The position numbers and the translations under genes were made by a program. Below the pieces are notes generated by a model, which was not told where the DNA came from, ran no database searches, and saw only the letters and a program-made list of their open reading frames with translations. Of a stretch of DNA of 64,000 nt, positions 15,478-25,818 are shown piece by piece. Source of the DNA: Pseudomonas fluorescens (GTDB taxonomy: Bacteria > Pseudomonadota > Gammaproteobacteria > Pseudomonadales > Pseudomonadaceae); the NCBI RefSeq assembly GCF_900215245.1, contig NZ_LT907842.1, positions 1,798,001 through 1,862,000 on the forward strand, read 5' to 3'. Within the stretch, counting starts at the first letter, position 1. Every line of letters starts with the position of its first letter.

Positions 15478-16380
15478 CTAACGAGCCCGCATCCGCCCCG
15501 GCGCCTCGCCGTAGGTTTCCTTGAATTTCTTGCTGAACGCCGCCTGGGACTGGTAACCCACCTGCGCAGCGATATCCAGCAGGCTCAGGCGCGATTGGCG
15601 CAGCAGGTTGAAGGCCAGTTCCATGCGCAGCTGGGTCAGCAGCACCCACGGCGACACGCCCGCCACTTTTACAAACGCGCGCATGAAGGTGGCCCGCGAC
15701 ATGGTGGCTGCCGCCGCCAGGCTGTCGATCGTCCACTCTTGACCAGGCTCGGCCAGCATCGCCTGCCAGGCTTTGCTCAGGCGCTTGTCGGCGAGCAAAG
15801 CGAAGGTGCCTGCCACGGGTGTCTGGCGAGCCAGCCAGGCACGCAGGATCAAAGTGAACAAGGCCTGCGACAGCGCGTCGATAAACGAGCGGGCGCCCAA
15901 TTGCTGGCCGTCCGCCTCGCTGCGCAGTAAAGCAATCAACGCGGCCAACTGCCCATCGCCCTGCCACTGGCGGCTGGACACCACCAAAAATTCCGGCAAT
16001 GCACCAAGCAACAACGATTGGCGGTTGTAGTGAAAGTTGCCGCAGAGCATGTCCACTTCCGGCCGTTCGCCACCCAGGCGATACACCGGCAGTACACCGC
16101 CTTCGATCACGGTGGGCTGCACCGGCCGAATCCGCTCACCCTGGCTGCGCAGCAAATGGGTTGCGCCACCGGGCATCAACAGGATGTCGCCCTCCTCCAG
16201 CGTCACGTGCTGGCCGCCCGACAATTCGGCGCGGCAAGTTCCGCTAATGACGATGTGGTACGGCGCCACGCCGAGATTCTCCGGGGTGTGTTCCAGCGCC
16301 CAGTCACCCTGGAACTGGCAACGTAAATCCAGACTGCCGCGCAGGTTGGCCAGCGCAATAAGGGTATCGATCGAATTCAT
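15478..16380 (-). CDS. AraC family transcriptional regulator with cupin sensor domain
   Basis: A 300-residue protein with an N-terminal Cupin_6-type sensor (about 20-190; APYHIVISGTCRAELSGGQ, EEGDILLMPGGATHLL) and a C-terminal AraC double helix-turn-helix (about 200-300; WTIDSLAAAATMSRATFMRAF, LLDIAAQVGYQSQAAFSKKFKE). It is divergent from the AhpD-like gene with 99 bases between the starts, the usual layout when an AraC activator controls its neighbour. The start at 16380 gives the standard N terminus (MNSIDTLIALANLRG). A partial REP half (GCGCTCCCACATTT, 15446-15460) lies just beyond its stop. Confidence 0.85.
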   Translation of the reverse strand: MNSIDTLIALANLRGSLDLRCQFQGDWALEHTPENLGVAPYHIVISGTCRAELSGGQHVTLEEGDILLMPGGATHLLRSQGERIRPVQPTVIEGGVLPVYRLGGERPEVDMLCGNFHYNRQSLLLGALPEFLVVSSRQWQGDGQLAALIALLRSEADGQQLGARSFIDALSQALFTLILRAWLARQTPVAGTFALLADKRLSKAWQAMLAEPGQEWTIDSLAAAATMSRATFMRAFVKVAGVSPWVLLTQLRMELAFNLLRQSRLSLLDIAAQVGYQSQAAFSKKFKETYGEAPGRMRAR

Positions 16381-16479
16381 TTGCGAACATCGGTCAAAAA
16401 GATGAGTGGATCGAACAATCATACCAACCCCGAACGGCACAGACTGGCTTCACACCCAACCCGTTCAGGAGTTACCGCA

Positions 16480-16833
16480 ATGTTCAATAACTGGTCCGAC
16501 TTGCTTGCTAACGTGAATAAAACCTTTGGTGCGCTGGGCAAGAGCAACCCGAAGATGGTCAAAGCCTATATGGCGCTGGACGAGGCTGCCGAGGAAAACC
16601 ATGTACTCGACGCCAAGACCCGCGAGCTGATATCCATCGCCGTGGCGATCACCACGCGCTGCGACGGCTGTATCGCCGCACACGCGGATGCGGCGATCAA
16701 TGCCGGCGCGACCCGAGAAGAAGTTGCCGCCACCTTGGCCACCGCCATCTCGCTGAATGCAGGCGCCGCGTATATCTACTCACTGCGCGCGCTGGAAGCC
16801 TACGACACGCTCACACCGGTGCAGCAAAGTTAA
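16480..16833 (+). CDS. Carboxymuconolactone decarboxylase/AhpD-like protein
   Basis: A 117-residue all-helical protein with the AhpD redox motif C61-DG-C64-AAH-68 (TTRCDGCIAAHADAA) and the family sequence KTRELISIAVAI before it. These proteins act as alkylhydroperoxidase-like thiol reductants or as decarboxylases. The CxxC-xxx-H motif favours the peroxidase type. CAGGAG lies before the start at 16480. It is probably controlled by the divergent AraC regulator. The 3' end overlaps the convergent GlxA-like gene by 23 bases. Confidence 0.85.
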   Translation: MFNNWSDLLANVNKTFGALGKSNPKMVKAYMALDEAAEENHVLDAKTRELISIAVAITTRCDGCIAAHADAAINAGATREEVAATLATAISLNAGAAYIYSLRALEAYDTLTPVQQS

Positions 16834-17776
16834 GCCGGAACTGTTGCGGCGTCACGCCCAGCCGGCGGTTGAACACACAGCGCATGTGCTGGGCGTCACG
16901 GAAACCGCATTGATAGGCCACAGTCTTGAGCGGTGCGGCGCTGCTTTCGAGCATCACCCGCGCCGCGTCCACTCGCGCTCGCTCGACGAACTCGGCAGGC
17001 GTTATGCGCGCCTCACGAGCAAACACTCGAGAGAAATTACGCGCACTCATGTTGGCCGCCCTGGCCAGATCGGCAATGGTCAAATCCCCGGTCAAGTTCG
17101 CCAGCACGTACAGCTGCACCAATGCCACCGCCGAGGTGCTTTCGGCGTGAGGCGTGAGGAACGGGCTGAACTGCGACTGCCCGCCCGAGCGCTGAGTGAA
17201 CACCACCAGGCGCTTGGCCACGCTCAGCGCGACTTCCGGGCCGTGATCCTGGGCCAGCAGGTACAGCGACAGGTCGATGCCTGCCGTGACGCCCGCCGAG
17301 GTGTAGAGATTACCGTCCTGCACGTAGAGACGGTCGGCATCGACCTGGGCCGAGGGGCACAGGCGCGCCAGGTCGGCAGCGTCGTTCCAATGGGTGGTGA
17401 CGGTTTTGCCATCCAGCAACCCGGCGCGCGCCAGCATAAAGGCGCCATTGCAGATCGAGCCGAAACGCTGTGCGCGGGCGGCGGCGCCGCGTAGCCAATC
17501 ATCAAACTGGGCGCCGAAATCTTCGAAAGGCAGCTGAGGGCCGCCAGCGACCAGCAACAGATCATAGGCTTGCAAGGCGTCGCAGTAATGTTTGTGGGCC
17601 TGCAATGACAAACCGTTGGAGGCGACCAGTGTGCCGTGGCTCAGGCCGATCACTTCAAGCTGATAATGCTCTTCGGGCGGCAGAAAACGGTTGGCCTCGC
17701 AGAACACATCCATGGGGCCGGTCACGTCCAGTGACTGGACGCCGGGGAAGATCAGGATGGCGACGGTTTTGCCCAT
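16811..17776 (-). CDS. GlxA family transcriptional regulator (DJ-1/PfpI domain plus AraC HTH)
   Basis: A 321-residue protein with an N-terminal class I glutamine-amidotransferase-like (DJ-1/PfpI) domain: VAILIFPGVQSLDVTGPMDV, LLLVAGGPQ, and a nucleophile-like cysteine in GSICNGAFMLARAGLLDG. A C-terminal AraC HTH follows (about 215-320; LTIADLARAANMSARNFSRVF, PLKTVAYQCGFRDAQHMRCVF). GlxA regulators such as GbdR and ArgR control amine and choline catabolism in Pseudomonas. Here a role in regulating the HD-domain gene or the nearby polyamine genes is possible but unproven. An alternative GTG start at 17788 would add four residues. Confidence 0.88.
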   Translation of the reverse strand: MGKTVAILIFPGVQSLDVTGPMDVFCEANRFLPPEEHYQLEVIGLSHGTLVASNGLSLQAHKHYCDALQAYDLLLVAGGPQLPFEDFGAQFDDWLRGAAARAQRFGSICNGAFMLARAGLLDGKTVTTHWNDAADLARLCPSAQVDADRLYVQDGNLYTSAGVTAGIDLSLYLLAQDHGPEVALSVAKRLVVFTQRSGGQSQFSPFLTPHAESTSAVALVQLYVLANLTGDLTIADLARAANMSARNFSRVFAREARITPAEFVERARVDAARVMLESSAAPLKTVAYQCGFRDAQHMRCVFNRRLGVTPQQFRLNFAAPV

Positions 17777-17820
17777 AAATAGAGACACCCTTTTCTAACT
17801 GAATAAAGGCAAAACCCTGC

Positions 17821-17910
17821 GGGAGCGGGCTTGCTCGCGAATGCGGTTGTTCAGTCGGTACATGCATTAACTGACATACCGCTTTCGCGAGCAAGCCCGC
17901 TCCCACATTT
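17821..17910. repeat. REP doublet (GGGAGCGGGCTTGC type), hairpin orientation
   Basis: GGGAGCGGGCTTGCTCGCGA at 17821-17840 and its complement at 17886-17905 enclose TTCAGTCGGTACATGCATTAACTGA. It separates the GlxA-like gene from the HD-domain gene. Confidence 0.92.
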
Positions 17911-17949
17911 GATCTGCGCAGATTTCAAGAGACTAATCCGGCTGGCACG

Positions 17950-17963
17950 ATGTGGCGCCACAT
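17950..17963. promoter_or_regulatory. Perfect 14-bp palindrome upstream of the HD-domain gene
   Basis: ATGTGGCGCCACAT is exactly self-complementary and lies 101 bases before the HD-domain start. It is a candidate operator, possibly for the adjacent GlxA-like regulator. No direct evidence. Confidence 0.35.
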
Positions 17964-18063
17964 TGGCAGGGATCGCGCCCTCGCCGCGATAGCCCCTTCG
18001 CGGGTACGCGACCAGACTTCACTCATCGGCGCCACCCCCGGCGCTTTGTTGAGGAGCACGACC

Positions 18064-18705
18064 ATGAGCAACTCCATCGCCGGCATCCAGATCCCGGACA
18101 GCGCCTTGGCCAAAGCCACCACCGAATACATCCGCGACGTCGAGTCCGACTTGCTTTACCACCACTCGCGCCGGGTGTTTCTGTTCGGTGCGTTGAGCGG
18201 TGAGCGCAAGCAGTTGGCCTACAACCCGGAGCTGCTTTACGTCGGCGCGATGTTCCACGACCTGGGCCTGGTCGAAGGCCATCGCAGTAACAACGAGCGT
18301 TTCGAAGTGGACGGCGCCAACGCGGCGGCCGCATTCCTCAAACCTTACGGGCTGAGCGATGACGATATCGAACAAGTCTGGCTGTCGATCGCCCTGCACA
18401 CCACGCCGGGTGTGCCGCAGCACTTGCGCCCGACCGTGGCGCTGGTGACCGCCGGTGTCGAGATGGATGTGCTGGGCATGGACTACGCCGCCTTTTCCAG
18501 CGTGCAGCGCGAGGCCGTGGTGCATGCGCATCCACGCGGCGAAGGGTTCAAGGAATGCATCATCTGCGCGTTTGCTGACGGCTTGCGCCATCGCCCGCAG
18601 ACCACGTTTGGCAACGTGAAGACCGATGTGTTGGTGGATCAGGAGCCGGGGTTCAAGCCGATGAACTTTGTCGAGGTGATTCGCAAGTCGCCTTGGGCTG
18701 CATAG
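18064..18705 (+). CDS. HD domain metal-dependent hydrolase (cyanamide hydratase-like)
   Basis: A 213-residue HD-fold protein. The metal ligands are visible as H34 (LYHHSRRVFLFG), H65-D66 (AMFHDLGLVEGH), and later histidines in LSIALHTTPGV. This arrangement, with small size and a single domain, resembles the cyanamide hydratase/DDI2 branch of HD proteins rather than nucleotide phosphohydrolases. Substrate unknown. The start at 18064 is chosen for GAGGAG and because the upstream in-frame ATG at 17950 lies within a palindrome. It stands alone between REP doublets. Confidence 0.8.
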   Translation: MSNSIAGIQIPDSALAKATTEYIRDVESDLLYHHSRRVFLFGALSGERKQLAYNPELLYVGAMFHDLGLVEGHRSNNERFEVDGANAAAAFLKPYGLSDDDIEQVWLSIALHTTPGVPQHLRPTVALVTAGVEMDVLGMDYAAFSSVQREAVVHAHPRGEGFKECIICAFADGLRHRPQTTFGNVKTDVLVDQEPGFKPMNFVEVIRKSPWAA

Positions 18706-18725
18706 CTGACGTGAAAACCCAATCA

Positions 18726-18820
18726 AATGTGGGAGGGGGCTTGTTCCCGATTGCAGTCGGTCAGTCAATAGCTGCAGTGACTGGCGTTGCGCAATCGGGA
18801 GCAAGCCCCCTCCCACATGT
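18726..18820. repeat. REP doublet (GGGAGGGGGCTTGC type), hairpin orientation
   Basis: GTGGGAGGGGGCTTGTTCCCGATTGC and the inverted GCAATCGGGAGCAAGCCCCC enclose a GTCAGTCAAT spacer. It lies between the convergent HD-domain gene and spuH and can fold into a long transcript-end hairpin. Confidence 0.92.
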
Positions 18821-18836
18821 TGAACCCGTTCCGGGG

Positions 18837-19721
18837 TTAGACCGGCGCAGGCGCCCGGCGCTTGTCCGGCTGCTGCCAGCCATCCGCCGCGGCTTCTTCA
18901 ATCGCTTGTTGGATGGCTTTCTTGCGCATCTCTTCGGCCCGACGGCTGAAGAACCACACCAGGAAGGTCACCAACGACACCGCCAACAGAATCAAACTGG
19001 CCACGGCGTTGATCTCGGGTTTAACCCCAAGACGTACCGCCGAGAACACTTCCATCGGCAACGTGGTCGAGCCCGGGCCCGACACGAAGCTGGCGAGTAC
19101 CAGGTCATCCAGGGACAGCGCGAACGACATCATGCCGCCTGCCGCCAACGATGGCGCGATCATCGGGATGGTGATCAGGAAGAACACCTTCCATGGCCGC
19201 GCGCCCAGATCCATTGCCGCTTCTTCAATCGACAGGTCCAGCTCACGCAAGCGCGCCGACACCACCACCGCCACATACGCCGCACAGAACGTGGTGTGGG
19301 CGATCCAGATGGTGACAATGCCACGCTCCTGGGGCCAACCGATCATCTGCGCCATGGCCACGAACAGCAGCAACAGCGACAGACCGGTGATCACTTCGGG
19401 CATCACCAACGGTGCCGTCACCAGGCCGCCGAACAGCGTGCGGCCCTTGAACTGGCTGATACGGGTCAGCACAAACGCCGCCAGCGTACCCAGTGCCACC
19501 GCCGCAACGGCGGTGTAGCAGGCAATTTCCAGGGAGCGCGCCACCGAGCCCATCAACTGGGTGTTGTCCAGCAGGCCCACGTACCACTTGATCGACCAAC
19601 CGCCCCACACCGTCACCAGTTTGGATTCGTTGAACGAGTAGATCACCAGGATCAGCATCGGCAGGTAAATGAACAACAACCCCGCCACCAGCATGAAGCT
19701 TGAGAAACTGACGCGCTTCAT
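18837..19721 (-). CDS. spuH: Polyamine ABC transporter permease SpuH (PotI type)
   Basis: A 294-residue inner-membrane permease with six hydrophobic segments, the first at residues 8-29 (FMLVAGLLFIYLPMLILVIY). The ABC-coupling EAA loop is visible as EEAAMDLGARPWKVFFLITIPMI. It pairs with SpuG to form the membrane channel for putrescine and spermidine import. The start overlaps the spuG stop (ATGA), so translation is coupled. A long charged tail (RRAEEMRKKAIQQAIEEAA) is cytoplasmic. Confidence 0.93.
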   Translation of the reverse strand: MKRVSFSSFMLVAGLLFIYLPMLILVIYSFNESKLVTVWGGWSIKWYVGLLDNTQLMGSVARSLEIACYTAVAAVALGTLAAFVLTRISQFKGRTLFGGLVTAPLVMPEVITGLSLLLLFVAMAQMIGWPQERGIVTIWIAHTTFCAAYVAVVVSARLRELDLSIEEAAMDLGARPWKVFFLITIPMIAPSLAAGGMMSFALSLDDLVLASFVSGPGSTTLPMEVFSAVRLGVKPEINAVASLILLAVSLVTFLVWFFSRRAEEMRKKAIQQAIEEAAADGWQQPDKRRAPAPV

Positions 19722-20638
19722 ATCTTGCCCTCCATCTCTTTGGCTTGGCTGCGGTTGAACAGGATGATCGGCACGATCAGGATCGCCAGCATCACCACCG
19801 CCAGGGCAGACGCCACCGGCCAGTCACGGTTGTTGAAGAATTCTTGCCACAACACTTTACCGATCATCAGGGTTTCCGGACCGCCGAGCAGTTCCGGGAT
19901 CACGAACTCGCCCACCACCGGAATGAACACCAGCATGCAGCCGGCGATGATGCCGTTCTTGGACAGCGGCACAGTGATTTTCCAGAAACTGTTGAAGGTG
20001 CTCGAACCCAGGTCGGACGCAGCTTCCAGCAGGCTCTGGTCGTGTTTGACCAGGTTGGCGTACAGCGGCAGGATCATGAACGGCAGGTACGAATAGACCA
20101 CGCCGATGTACACCGCGATGTTGGTGTTGAGGATCTGCAGCGGCTCGTTGATCAAGCCGATGGACATCAGGAAGCTATTGAGCAAGCCGTTATTGCTGAG
20201 GATACCCATCCACGCATACACGCGGATCAGGATCGCGGTCCAGGTCGGCATCATGATCAGCAGCACCAGTACGGTCTGCATTTCTTTGCGCGCGCTGGCA
20301 ATCGCGTAGGCCATCGGATAGCCGATCAACAGGCACAGAAGCGTGCTGAAAAACGCCATCTTCAGCGAGCCCAAGTACGCGGCGATGTATAACTCGTCGT
20401 CGCCGAGCATCGCGTAGTTGCCGAGGTTGAGCACCAACTGCAGCTTTTGCTCAACGAAGGTGTAGATCTCGGTGTAAGGCGGGATCGCCACGTCGGCTTC
20501 GGCAAAGCTGATCTTCAAGACGATGAAGAACGGCAGCGCGAAAAACAGGAACAGCCAGAGGAAAGGAATCCCGATGACCACATGCCGGCCACCGGGCGTT
20601 ATTCGTTGCAGCTGGCGTTTGAACTTCTTCATATTCAT
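19718..20638 (-). CDS. spuG: Polyamine ABC transporter permease SpuG (PotH type)
   Basis: A 306-residue permease with the PotH pattern: HVVIGIPFLWLFLFFALPFFIVLKISFAEAD (written here only in part: IPFLWLFLFFALPF) at the N terminus and six membrane segments. The EAA motif is LLEAASDLGSSTFNSFWKIT. The start at 20638 is chosen because its ATG overlaps the spuF stop (ATGA). A second ATG six bases later is possible. It is the partner of SpuH and SpuF in the polyamine importer. Confidence 0.93.
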   Translation of the reverse strand: MNMKKFKRQLQRITPGGRHVVIGIPFLWLFLFFALPFFIVLKISFAEADVAIPPYTEIYTFVEQKLQLVLNLGNYAMLGDDELYIAAYLGSLKMAFFSTLLCLLIGYPMAYAIASARKEMQTVLVLLIMMPTWTAILIRVYAWMGILSNNGLLNSFLMSIGLINEPLQILNTNIAVYIGVVYSYLPFMILPLYANLVKHDQSLLEAASDLGSSTFNSFWKITVPLSKNGIIAGCMLVFIPVVGEFVIPELLGGPETLMIGKVLWQEFFNNRDWPVASALAVVMLAILIVPIILFNRSQAKEMEGKI

Positions 20639-21777
20639 GAGCGAAGTACCACGCCGCTGTCGTCTTCCCACCACACGTAGACTTGGTCACCCCAGGTTGG
20701 GCGCTGGCCACGGCGTTCGGCGTTGGCGACGAAGGACTGCACCAGCTTGCCGCTCGGCAGTTCCACGTAGAACACCGAGTGGCCGCCCAGGTAGGCGATG
20801 TCATGCACTTTGCCGCTGGACCAGTTGTGCTCGCAGGTCGGCATTTCGGTGGTGACCAACAGCTTTTCCGGGCGGATGGCGTAGGTCACCGACTTGTCTT
20901 CCACTGCCGTGGCAATGCCGTAGCCCACGTAGATGTCGCGGTCCAGGTCCGGGCACTTGAGTACCGCGTGGCCTTCGGCGTCGTCCACCACCTGGGTGTC
21001 GAAAATGTTCACGTTGCCGATGAACTCACACACCAGACGGCTGGTAGGCGTTTCGTAGATGTCGATCGGGCTGCCGATCTGGGCGATCCAGCCCAGGTGC
21101 ATGATCGCGATGCGTTCGGCCATGGTCATGGCCTCTTCCTGGTCGTGGGTCACCATCACGCAGGTCACGCCCACGCGCTCGATGATCTCCACCAGTTCCA
21201 GTTGCATCTGCGAACGCAGCTTCTTGTCGAGGGCGCCCATCGGCTCGTCGAGCAGCAGCAGTTTCGGGCGTTTGGCCAGGGAGCGCGCAAGTGCCACACG
21301 CTGACGTTGACCGCCAGAAAGTTGGTGCGGCTTGCGCTTGGCGTACTGGCTCATCTGCACCAGCTTGAGCATCTCGGCCACGCGCGCATCGACTTCAGCC
21401 TTGGGGATCTTGTCCTGTTGCAGGCCGAACGCGATGTTCTGCGCCACGGTCATGTGCGGGAACAAGGCGTAGGACTGGAACATCATGTTGATCGGCCGCT
21501 CGTAGGGCGGCATATCGGTGATGTCCACACCATCGAGGTAGATGCGACCTTCCGTTGGGCGCTCGAAGCCTGCGAGCATGCGCAGCAAGGTGGATTTGCC
21601 CGATCCCGATCCGCCGAGCAAGGCGAAGATCTCGCCTTTCTTGATTTCCAGGGACACATCGTCCACGGCAATCGTCTCGTCGAACTTCTTCGTGACCCGG
21701 TCGATTTTGACCAGCACCTTTTTCGGTGTCTGGTCGCCCTCGAGGGCTTTCTTATAGGCGCCGGAGGCAACTGCCAT
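20635..21777 (-). CDS. spuF: Polyamine ABC transporter ATP-binding protein SpuF (PotG type)
   Basis: A 380-residue ATPase. Walker A is GGSGSGKST, the signature is LSGGQRQRVALARS, Walker B is LLLLDEPMGALD, and the H-loop is VTHDQEE. A C-terminal TOBE_2 domain (about 290-380) is typical of spermidine/putrescine importers. It drives uptake by SpuDE-SpuGH. GGGAG precedes the ATG. The 74-base gap to spuE contains a stem-loop with a T-run on this strand, which may lower expression of spuFGH relative to the binding proteins. Confidence 0.95.
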   Translation of the reverse strand: MAVASGAYKKALEGDQTPKKVLVKIDRVTKKFDETIAVDDVSLEIKKGEIFALLGGSGSGKSTLLRMLAGFERPTEGRIYLDGVDITDMPPYERPINMMFQSYALFPHMTVAQNIAFGLQQDKIPKAEVDARVAEMLKLVQMSQYAKRKPHQLSGGQRQRVALARSLAKRPKLLLLDEPMGALDKKLRSQMQLELVEIIERVGVTCVMVTHDQEEAMTMAERIAIMHLGWIAQIGSPIDIYETPTSRLVCEFIGNVNIFDTQVVDDAEGHAVLKCPDLDRDIYVGYGIATAVEDKSVTYAIRPEKLLVTTEMPTCEHNWSSGKVHDIAYLGGHSVFYVELPSGKLVQSFVANAERRGQRPTWGDQVYVWWEDDSGVVLRS

Positions 21778-21792
21778 TTACGAAACTCCCAA

Positions 21793-21827
21793 CAAAAAAG
21801 AGTGCAGTTCGCCCGAGGCAGGCGAAC
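21793..21827 (-). terminator. Attenuator-like stem-loop between spuE and spuF
   Basis: GTTCGCC (21807-21813) pairs perfectly with GGCGAAC (21821-21827). Reading on the minus strand the stem is followed after a few bases by six T residues (A-run at 21794-21799). It is a likely partial terminator within the operon. Confidence 0.5.
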
Positions 21828-21851
21828 CCAGAATAGTTTGAGCCTTAAGCC

Positions 21852-22958
<1,107 letters not shown>

Positions 22959-23055
22959 TTAAATAGTTGGGCCCAAAGTTGTTGCCCGGCAACAAAACCG
23001 GCGCGCAACTTACCCTCGATAAACCGATCCGGCAAAGCTTTCTATCATTTAATGT

Positions 23056-23082
23056 GTGGGAGCGGCGGTTCGCCGCCCCCAC
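23056..23082. promoter_or_regulatory. GC-rich stem-loop between spuD and spuE
   Basis: GTGGG and GGCGG pair with CCGCC and CCCAC around a TTCG loop, with a three-base bulge on one side. It lies 12 bases beyond the spuD stop. No T-run follows on the minus strand, so mRNA stabilisation or processing is more likely than termination. Part of it resembles a REP core. Confidence 0.5.
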
Positions 23083-23093
23083 GGTTCAAAGGC

Positions 23094-24203
23094 TTATTTG
23101 CCCGATTTGATTTTGGTCCAGCTGCGCGTCATTTCACGCTGAGTAGCCGCCGGCAAGTCAGCAATGGCGTAGAGCTTGGCCTGCACATCCGCAGGCGGGT
23201 AAATGCCCGGGTCGCTGGTGATGTCTTTGTCGACCAGTGCGGTGGCTTTCTCGTTACCGTTCGGGAAACGGACGCTATTGGTGATAGCGGCCATAACTTC
23301 CGGCTTGAGCAGGTAGTTCATGAACTTGTAGGCAGCATCGACGTTTTCGGCATCTTTAGGGATGGCGACCATGTCATAGAAGCTGCCGGCGCCTTCTTTC
23401 GGAATGTCGTAGGCAACCTTGACCTTGCCACCGGCTTCAGCCGCGCGGGACTTGGCCTGCTGGATGTCACCCGAGTACCCCACGGCCACGCAGATGTTGC
23501 CGTTGGCCAGGTCGGAGATGTACTTGGACGAGTGGAAGTAGCCGATCGATGGGCGCAGCTTGAGGAACAGGTCCTCGGCTTGCTTGAGGTCAGCTTTCTT
23601 CTGGGTGTCGGTCGGCAGGCCGAGGTAATGCAGCGCCACCGGCAGCATTTCGGTTGGCGAGTCGAGGAAGCTCACGCCGCAGCTTTTCAGCTTGGCGATG
23701 TTTTCCGGCTTCATCAGCACGTCCCACGAGTCGATCTTGTCCACGCCCAGCGCAGCCTTGACCTTCTCCGGGTTGTAACCGATGCCGATCGAACCCCACA
23801 TGTACGGGAACGCGTGCTTGTTGTCCGGGTCGCTGACCGACACGGCTTTAAGCAGGGATTTGTTCAGGTTGGCGTAGTTGGACAGCTTGGACTTGTCCAG
23901 CTCTTGATAGACACCGGCCTTGATCTGCTTGGCGAGGAAGTTGTTCGACGGAACGACGATGTCGTAACCGGACTTGCCTGCCAGCAACTTGGCTTCCAGG
24001 GTCTCGTTGCTGTCAAAAACGTCGTACACCACTTTAATGCCCGACTCTTTTTCAAAGTTGGCGATGGTGTCCGGTGCAATGTAGTCGGACCAGTTGTAGA
24101 CGTGCAGCACTTTATCGTCTGCCTGGGCCGCGCCCGCCATTGCGCCCATCAGGGACAACGCGAGGAGGGTCTTGCCAGCGTTCTTCAAACCTAATGCCTT
24201 CAT
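23094..24203 (-). CDS. spuD: Putrescine-preferential periplasmic binding protein SpuD
   Basis: A 369-residue binding protein with signal peptide ([20 protein letters not shown]) and mature start [19 protein letters not shown]. Family segments are [35 protein letters not shown] and [20 protein letters not shown]. Similarity to P. aeruginosa SpuD at [14 protein letters not shown] and at the [11 protein letters not shown] end supports the putrescine assignment. The start at 24203 has GGAGC at eight bases. The 192-base gap to spuC holds a GCAGCG/CGCTGC hairpin (24360-24379) and could carry a second promoter. Confidence 0.92.
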   Translation of the reverse strand: MKALGLKNAGKTLLALSLMGAMAGAAQADDKVLHVYNWSDYIAPDTIANFEKESGIKVVYDVFDSNETLEAKLLAGKSGYDIVVPSNNFLAKQIKAGVYQELDKSKLSNYANLNKSLLKAVSVSDPDNKHAFPYMWGSIGIGYNPEKVKAALGVDKIDSWDVLMKPENIAKLKSCGVSFLDSPTEMLPVALHYLGLPTDTQKKADLKQAEDLFLKLRPSIGYFHSSKYISDLANGNICVAVGYSGDIQQAKSRAAEAGGKVKVAYDIPKEGAGSFYDMVAIPKDAENVDAAYKFMNYLLKPEVMAAITNSVRFPNGNEKATALVDKDITSDPGIYPPADVQAKLYAIADLPAATQREMTRSWTKIKSGK

Positions 24204-24395
24204 TTGGTGATGCTCCAATTTTTCTTTTTTGGGCCACGTTCTTTAGTCGTCTTACGACCCTTCCAAAGGGCAACAAAACACGGCGACAGTCTGGCAAGTT
24301 CAGGGGCCGGCTTTCAACCAAAGCGCCCTTTATTACTGCGTTTTTGTCACTGCCCGCACGCAGCGCCCGAAGCCGCTGCGCACTGAGCCTAGCAC

Positions 24396-25760
24396 TTAGC
24401 CTTGCAATGCCGCCAAAGTCAGGTCCAGGCACTGGCGAGCCTTGGTCACCAACTCGTCGATTTCCGCCTTGCTGATCACCAGCGGAGGCGAAATGATCAT
24501 GGTGTCGCCCACGGCGCGCATGATCAGGCCATTCTCGAAGCAGAACGTGCGGCAGATCATGCCCACACCACGGCCTTCGTAACGTTTGCGCGTGGCCTTG
24601 TCCTGCACCAGCTCAATCGCCCCGAGCATGCCGACACCGCGAACCTCACCCACCAGCGGGTGATCAGCCAGTTCCCTCAGACGTTTCTGCAAATACGGTG
24701 CCGTTTCTTCGTGCACACGGTTAACGATTTTTTCATCGCGCAGAATCCGGATGTTTTCCAGGGCTACCGCTGCCGCCACCGGGTGACCGGAGTAGGTGAA
24801 GCCGTGGTTGAAATCACCGCCTTCATTGAGCACGGCAACCACGTCGTCGCGCACGATCAGGCCGCCCATCGGGATGTAACCCGAGGTCAGGCCCTTGGCG
24901 ATGGTCATCATGTGTGGCTTGAGGTCATAGAAGTCGCTACCGAACCACTCACCGGTACGGCCGAAGCCGCAGATCACTTCATCGGCGACGAACAGGATGT
25001 CGTACTTGGCGAGGATTTCCTTGATGCGCGGCCAGTAGGTCTCTGGCGGTACGATCACGCCACCGGCCCCCTGGATCGGCTCGGCAATAAAGGCACCGAC
25101 GTTGTCCACACCCAGTTCGAGGATCTTCTCTTCCAGCTGGTTGGCGGCCCAGATCCCGAATTCTTCCGGGCTCATGTCGCCGCCTTCGCCATACCAGTAC
25201 GGCTGGGCGATGTGGGTAATACCCGGGATCGGCAAGTCACCCTGTTCATGCATGTATGTCATGCCGCCCAGGCTGGCGCCGGCCACCGTGGAGCCGTGAT
25301 AGCCATTCTTGCGGCTGATGATGATCTTCTTGTTCGGCTGGCCCTTGATCGCCCAGTAGTGGCGGACCATGCGCAACATGGTGTCGTTGCCTTCCGAGCC
25401 GGAGCCGGTAAAGAACACGTGGTTCATGCCGGCCGGTGCGATCTCGGAAATCACCTTGGCCAGTTCCAGCACCGGCGGGTGAGCGGTCTGGAAGAACAGG
25501 TTGTAGTACGGCAGCTCTTTCATCTGCTTGGCGGCGGCGTCAGCCAGTTCATCGCGACCGTAACCGATCGCCACGCACCACAGGCCGGCCATGCCGTCGA
25601 GGATCTTGTTGCCTTCGCTGTCCCACAGGTAAACGCCGTGGGCTTTGGTGATAATCCGTGGGCCTTTCACTTTCAATTGCTTGAAATCGCTGAACGGCGC
25701 CAGGTGGTGATCATTGCTCAAGGCTTGCCATTCACGGGTTTGCGGGTTGTTGCTGGACAT
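24396..25760 (-). CDS. spuC: Polyamine:pyruvate aminotransferase
   Basis: A 454-residue class III PLP aminotransferase. Key parts are FFTGSGSEGNDTMLRMVRHY (cofactor phosphate site), FVADEVICGFGRTGEWFGSD with the PLP-binding Asp, and Schiff-base K289 in MMTIAKGLTSGY. SpuC transfers the amino group of putrescine, cadaverine or spermidine to pyruvate, starting the transamination route of polyamine breakdown. It lies within the spu operon downstream of spuB, with AGGAG before the ATG. Family members are also used as broad amine transaminases; the gene context makes the polyamine role secure. Confidence 0.95.
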   Translation of the reverse strand: MSSNNPQTREWQALSNDHHLAPFSDFKQLKVKGPRIITKAHGVYLWDSEGNKILDGMAGLWCVAIGYGRDELADAAAKQMKELPYYNLFFQTAHPPVLELAKVISEIAPAGMNHVFFTGSGSEGNDTMLRMVRHYWAIKGQPNKKIIISRKNGYHGSTVAGASLGGMTYMHEQGDLPIPGITHIAQPYWYGEGGDMSPEEFGIWAANQLEEKILELGVDNVGAFIAEPIQGAGGVIVPPETYWPRIKEILAKYDILFVADEVICGFGRTGEWFGSDFYDLKPHMMTIAKGLTSGYIPMGGLIVRDDVVAVLNEGGDFNHGFTYSGHPVAAAVALENIRILRDEKIVNRVHEETAPYLQKRLRELADHPLVGEVRGVGMLGAIELVQDKATRKRYEGRGVGMICRTFCFENGLIMRAVGDTMIISPPLVISKAEIDELVTKARQCLDLTLAALQG

Positions 25761-25818
25761 ACCAATCTCCTAGACTTTTCAGGTGAGGGCGCGCCAATCC
25801 TGAGGCGCGCCCGACGCA

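Noticed and set aside
17950..18063. Longer HD-domain protein starting at 17950
   Set aside because: That ATG is part of a perfect palindrome and lacks a ribosome-binding site, while GAGGAG lies just before the start at 18064.
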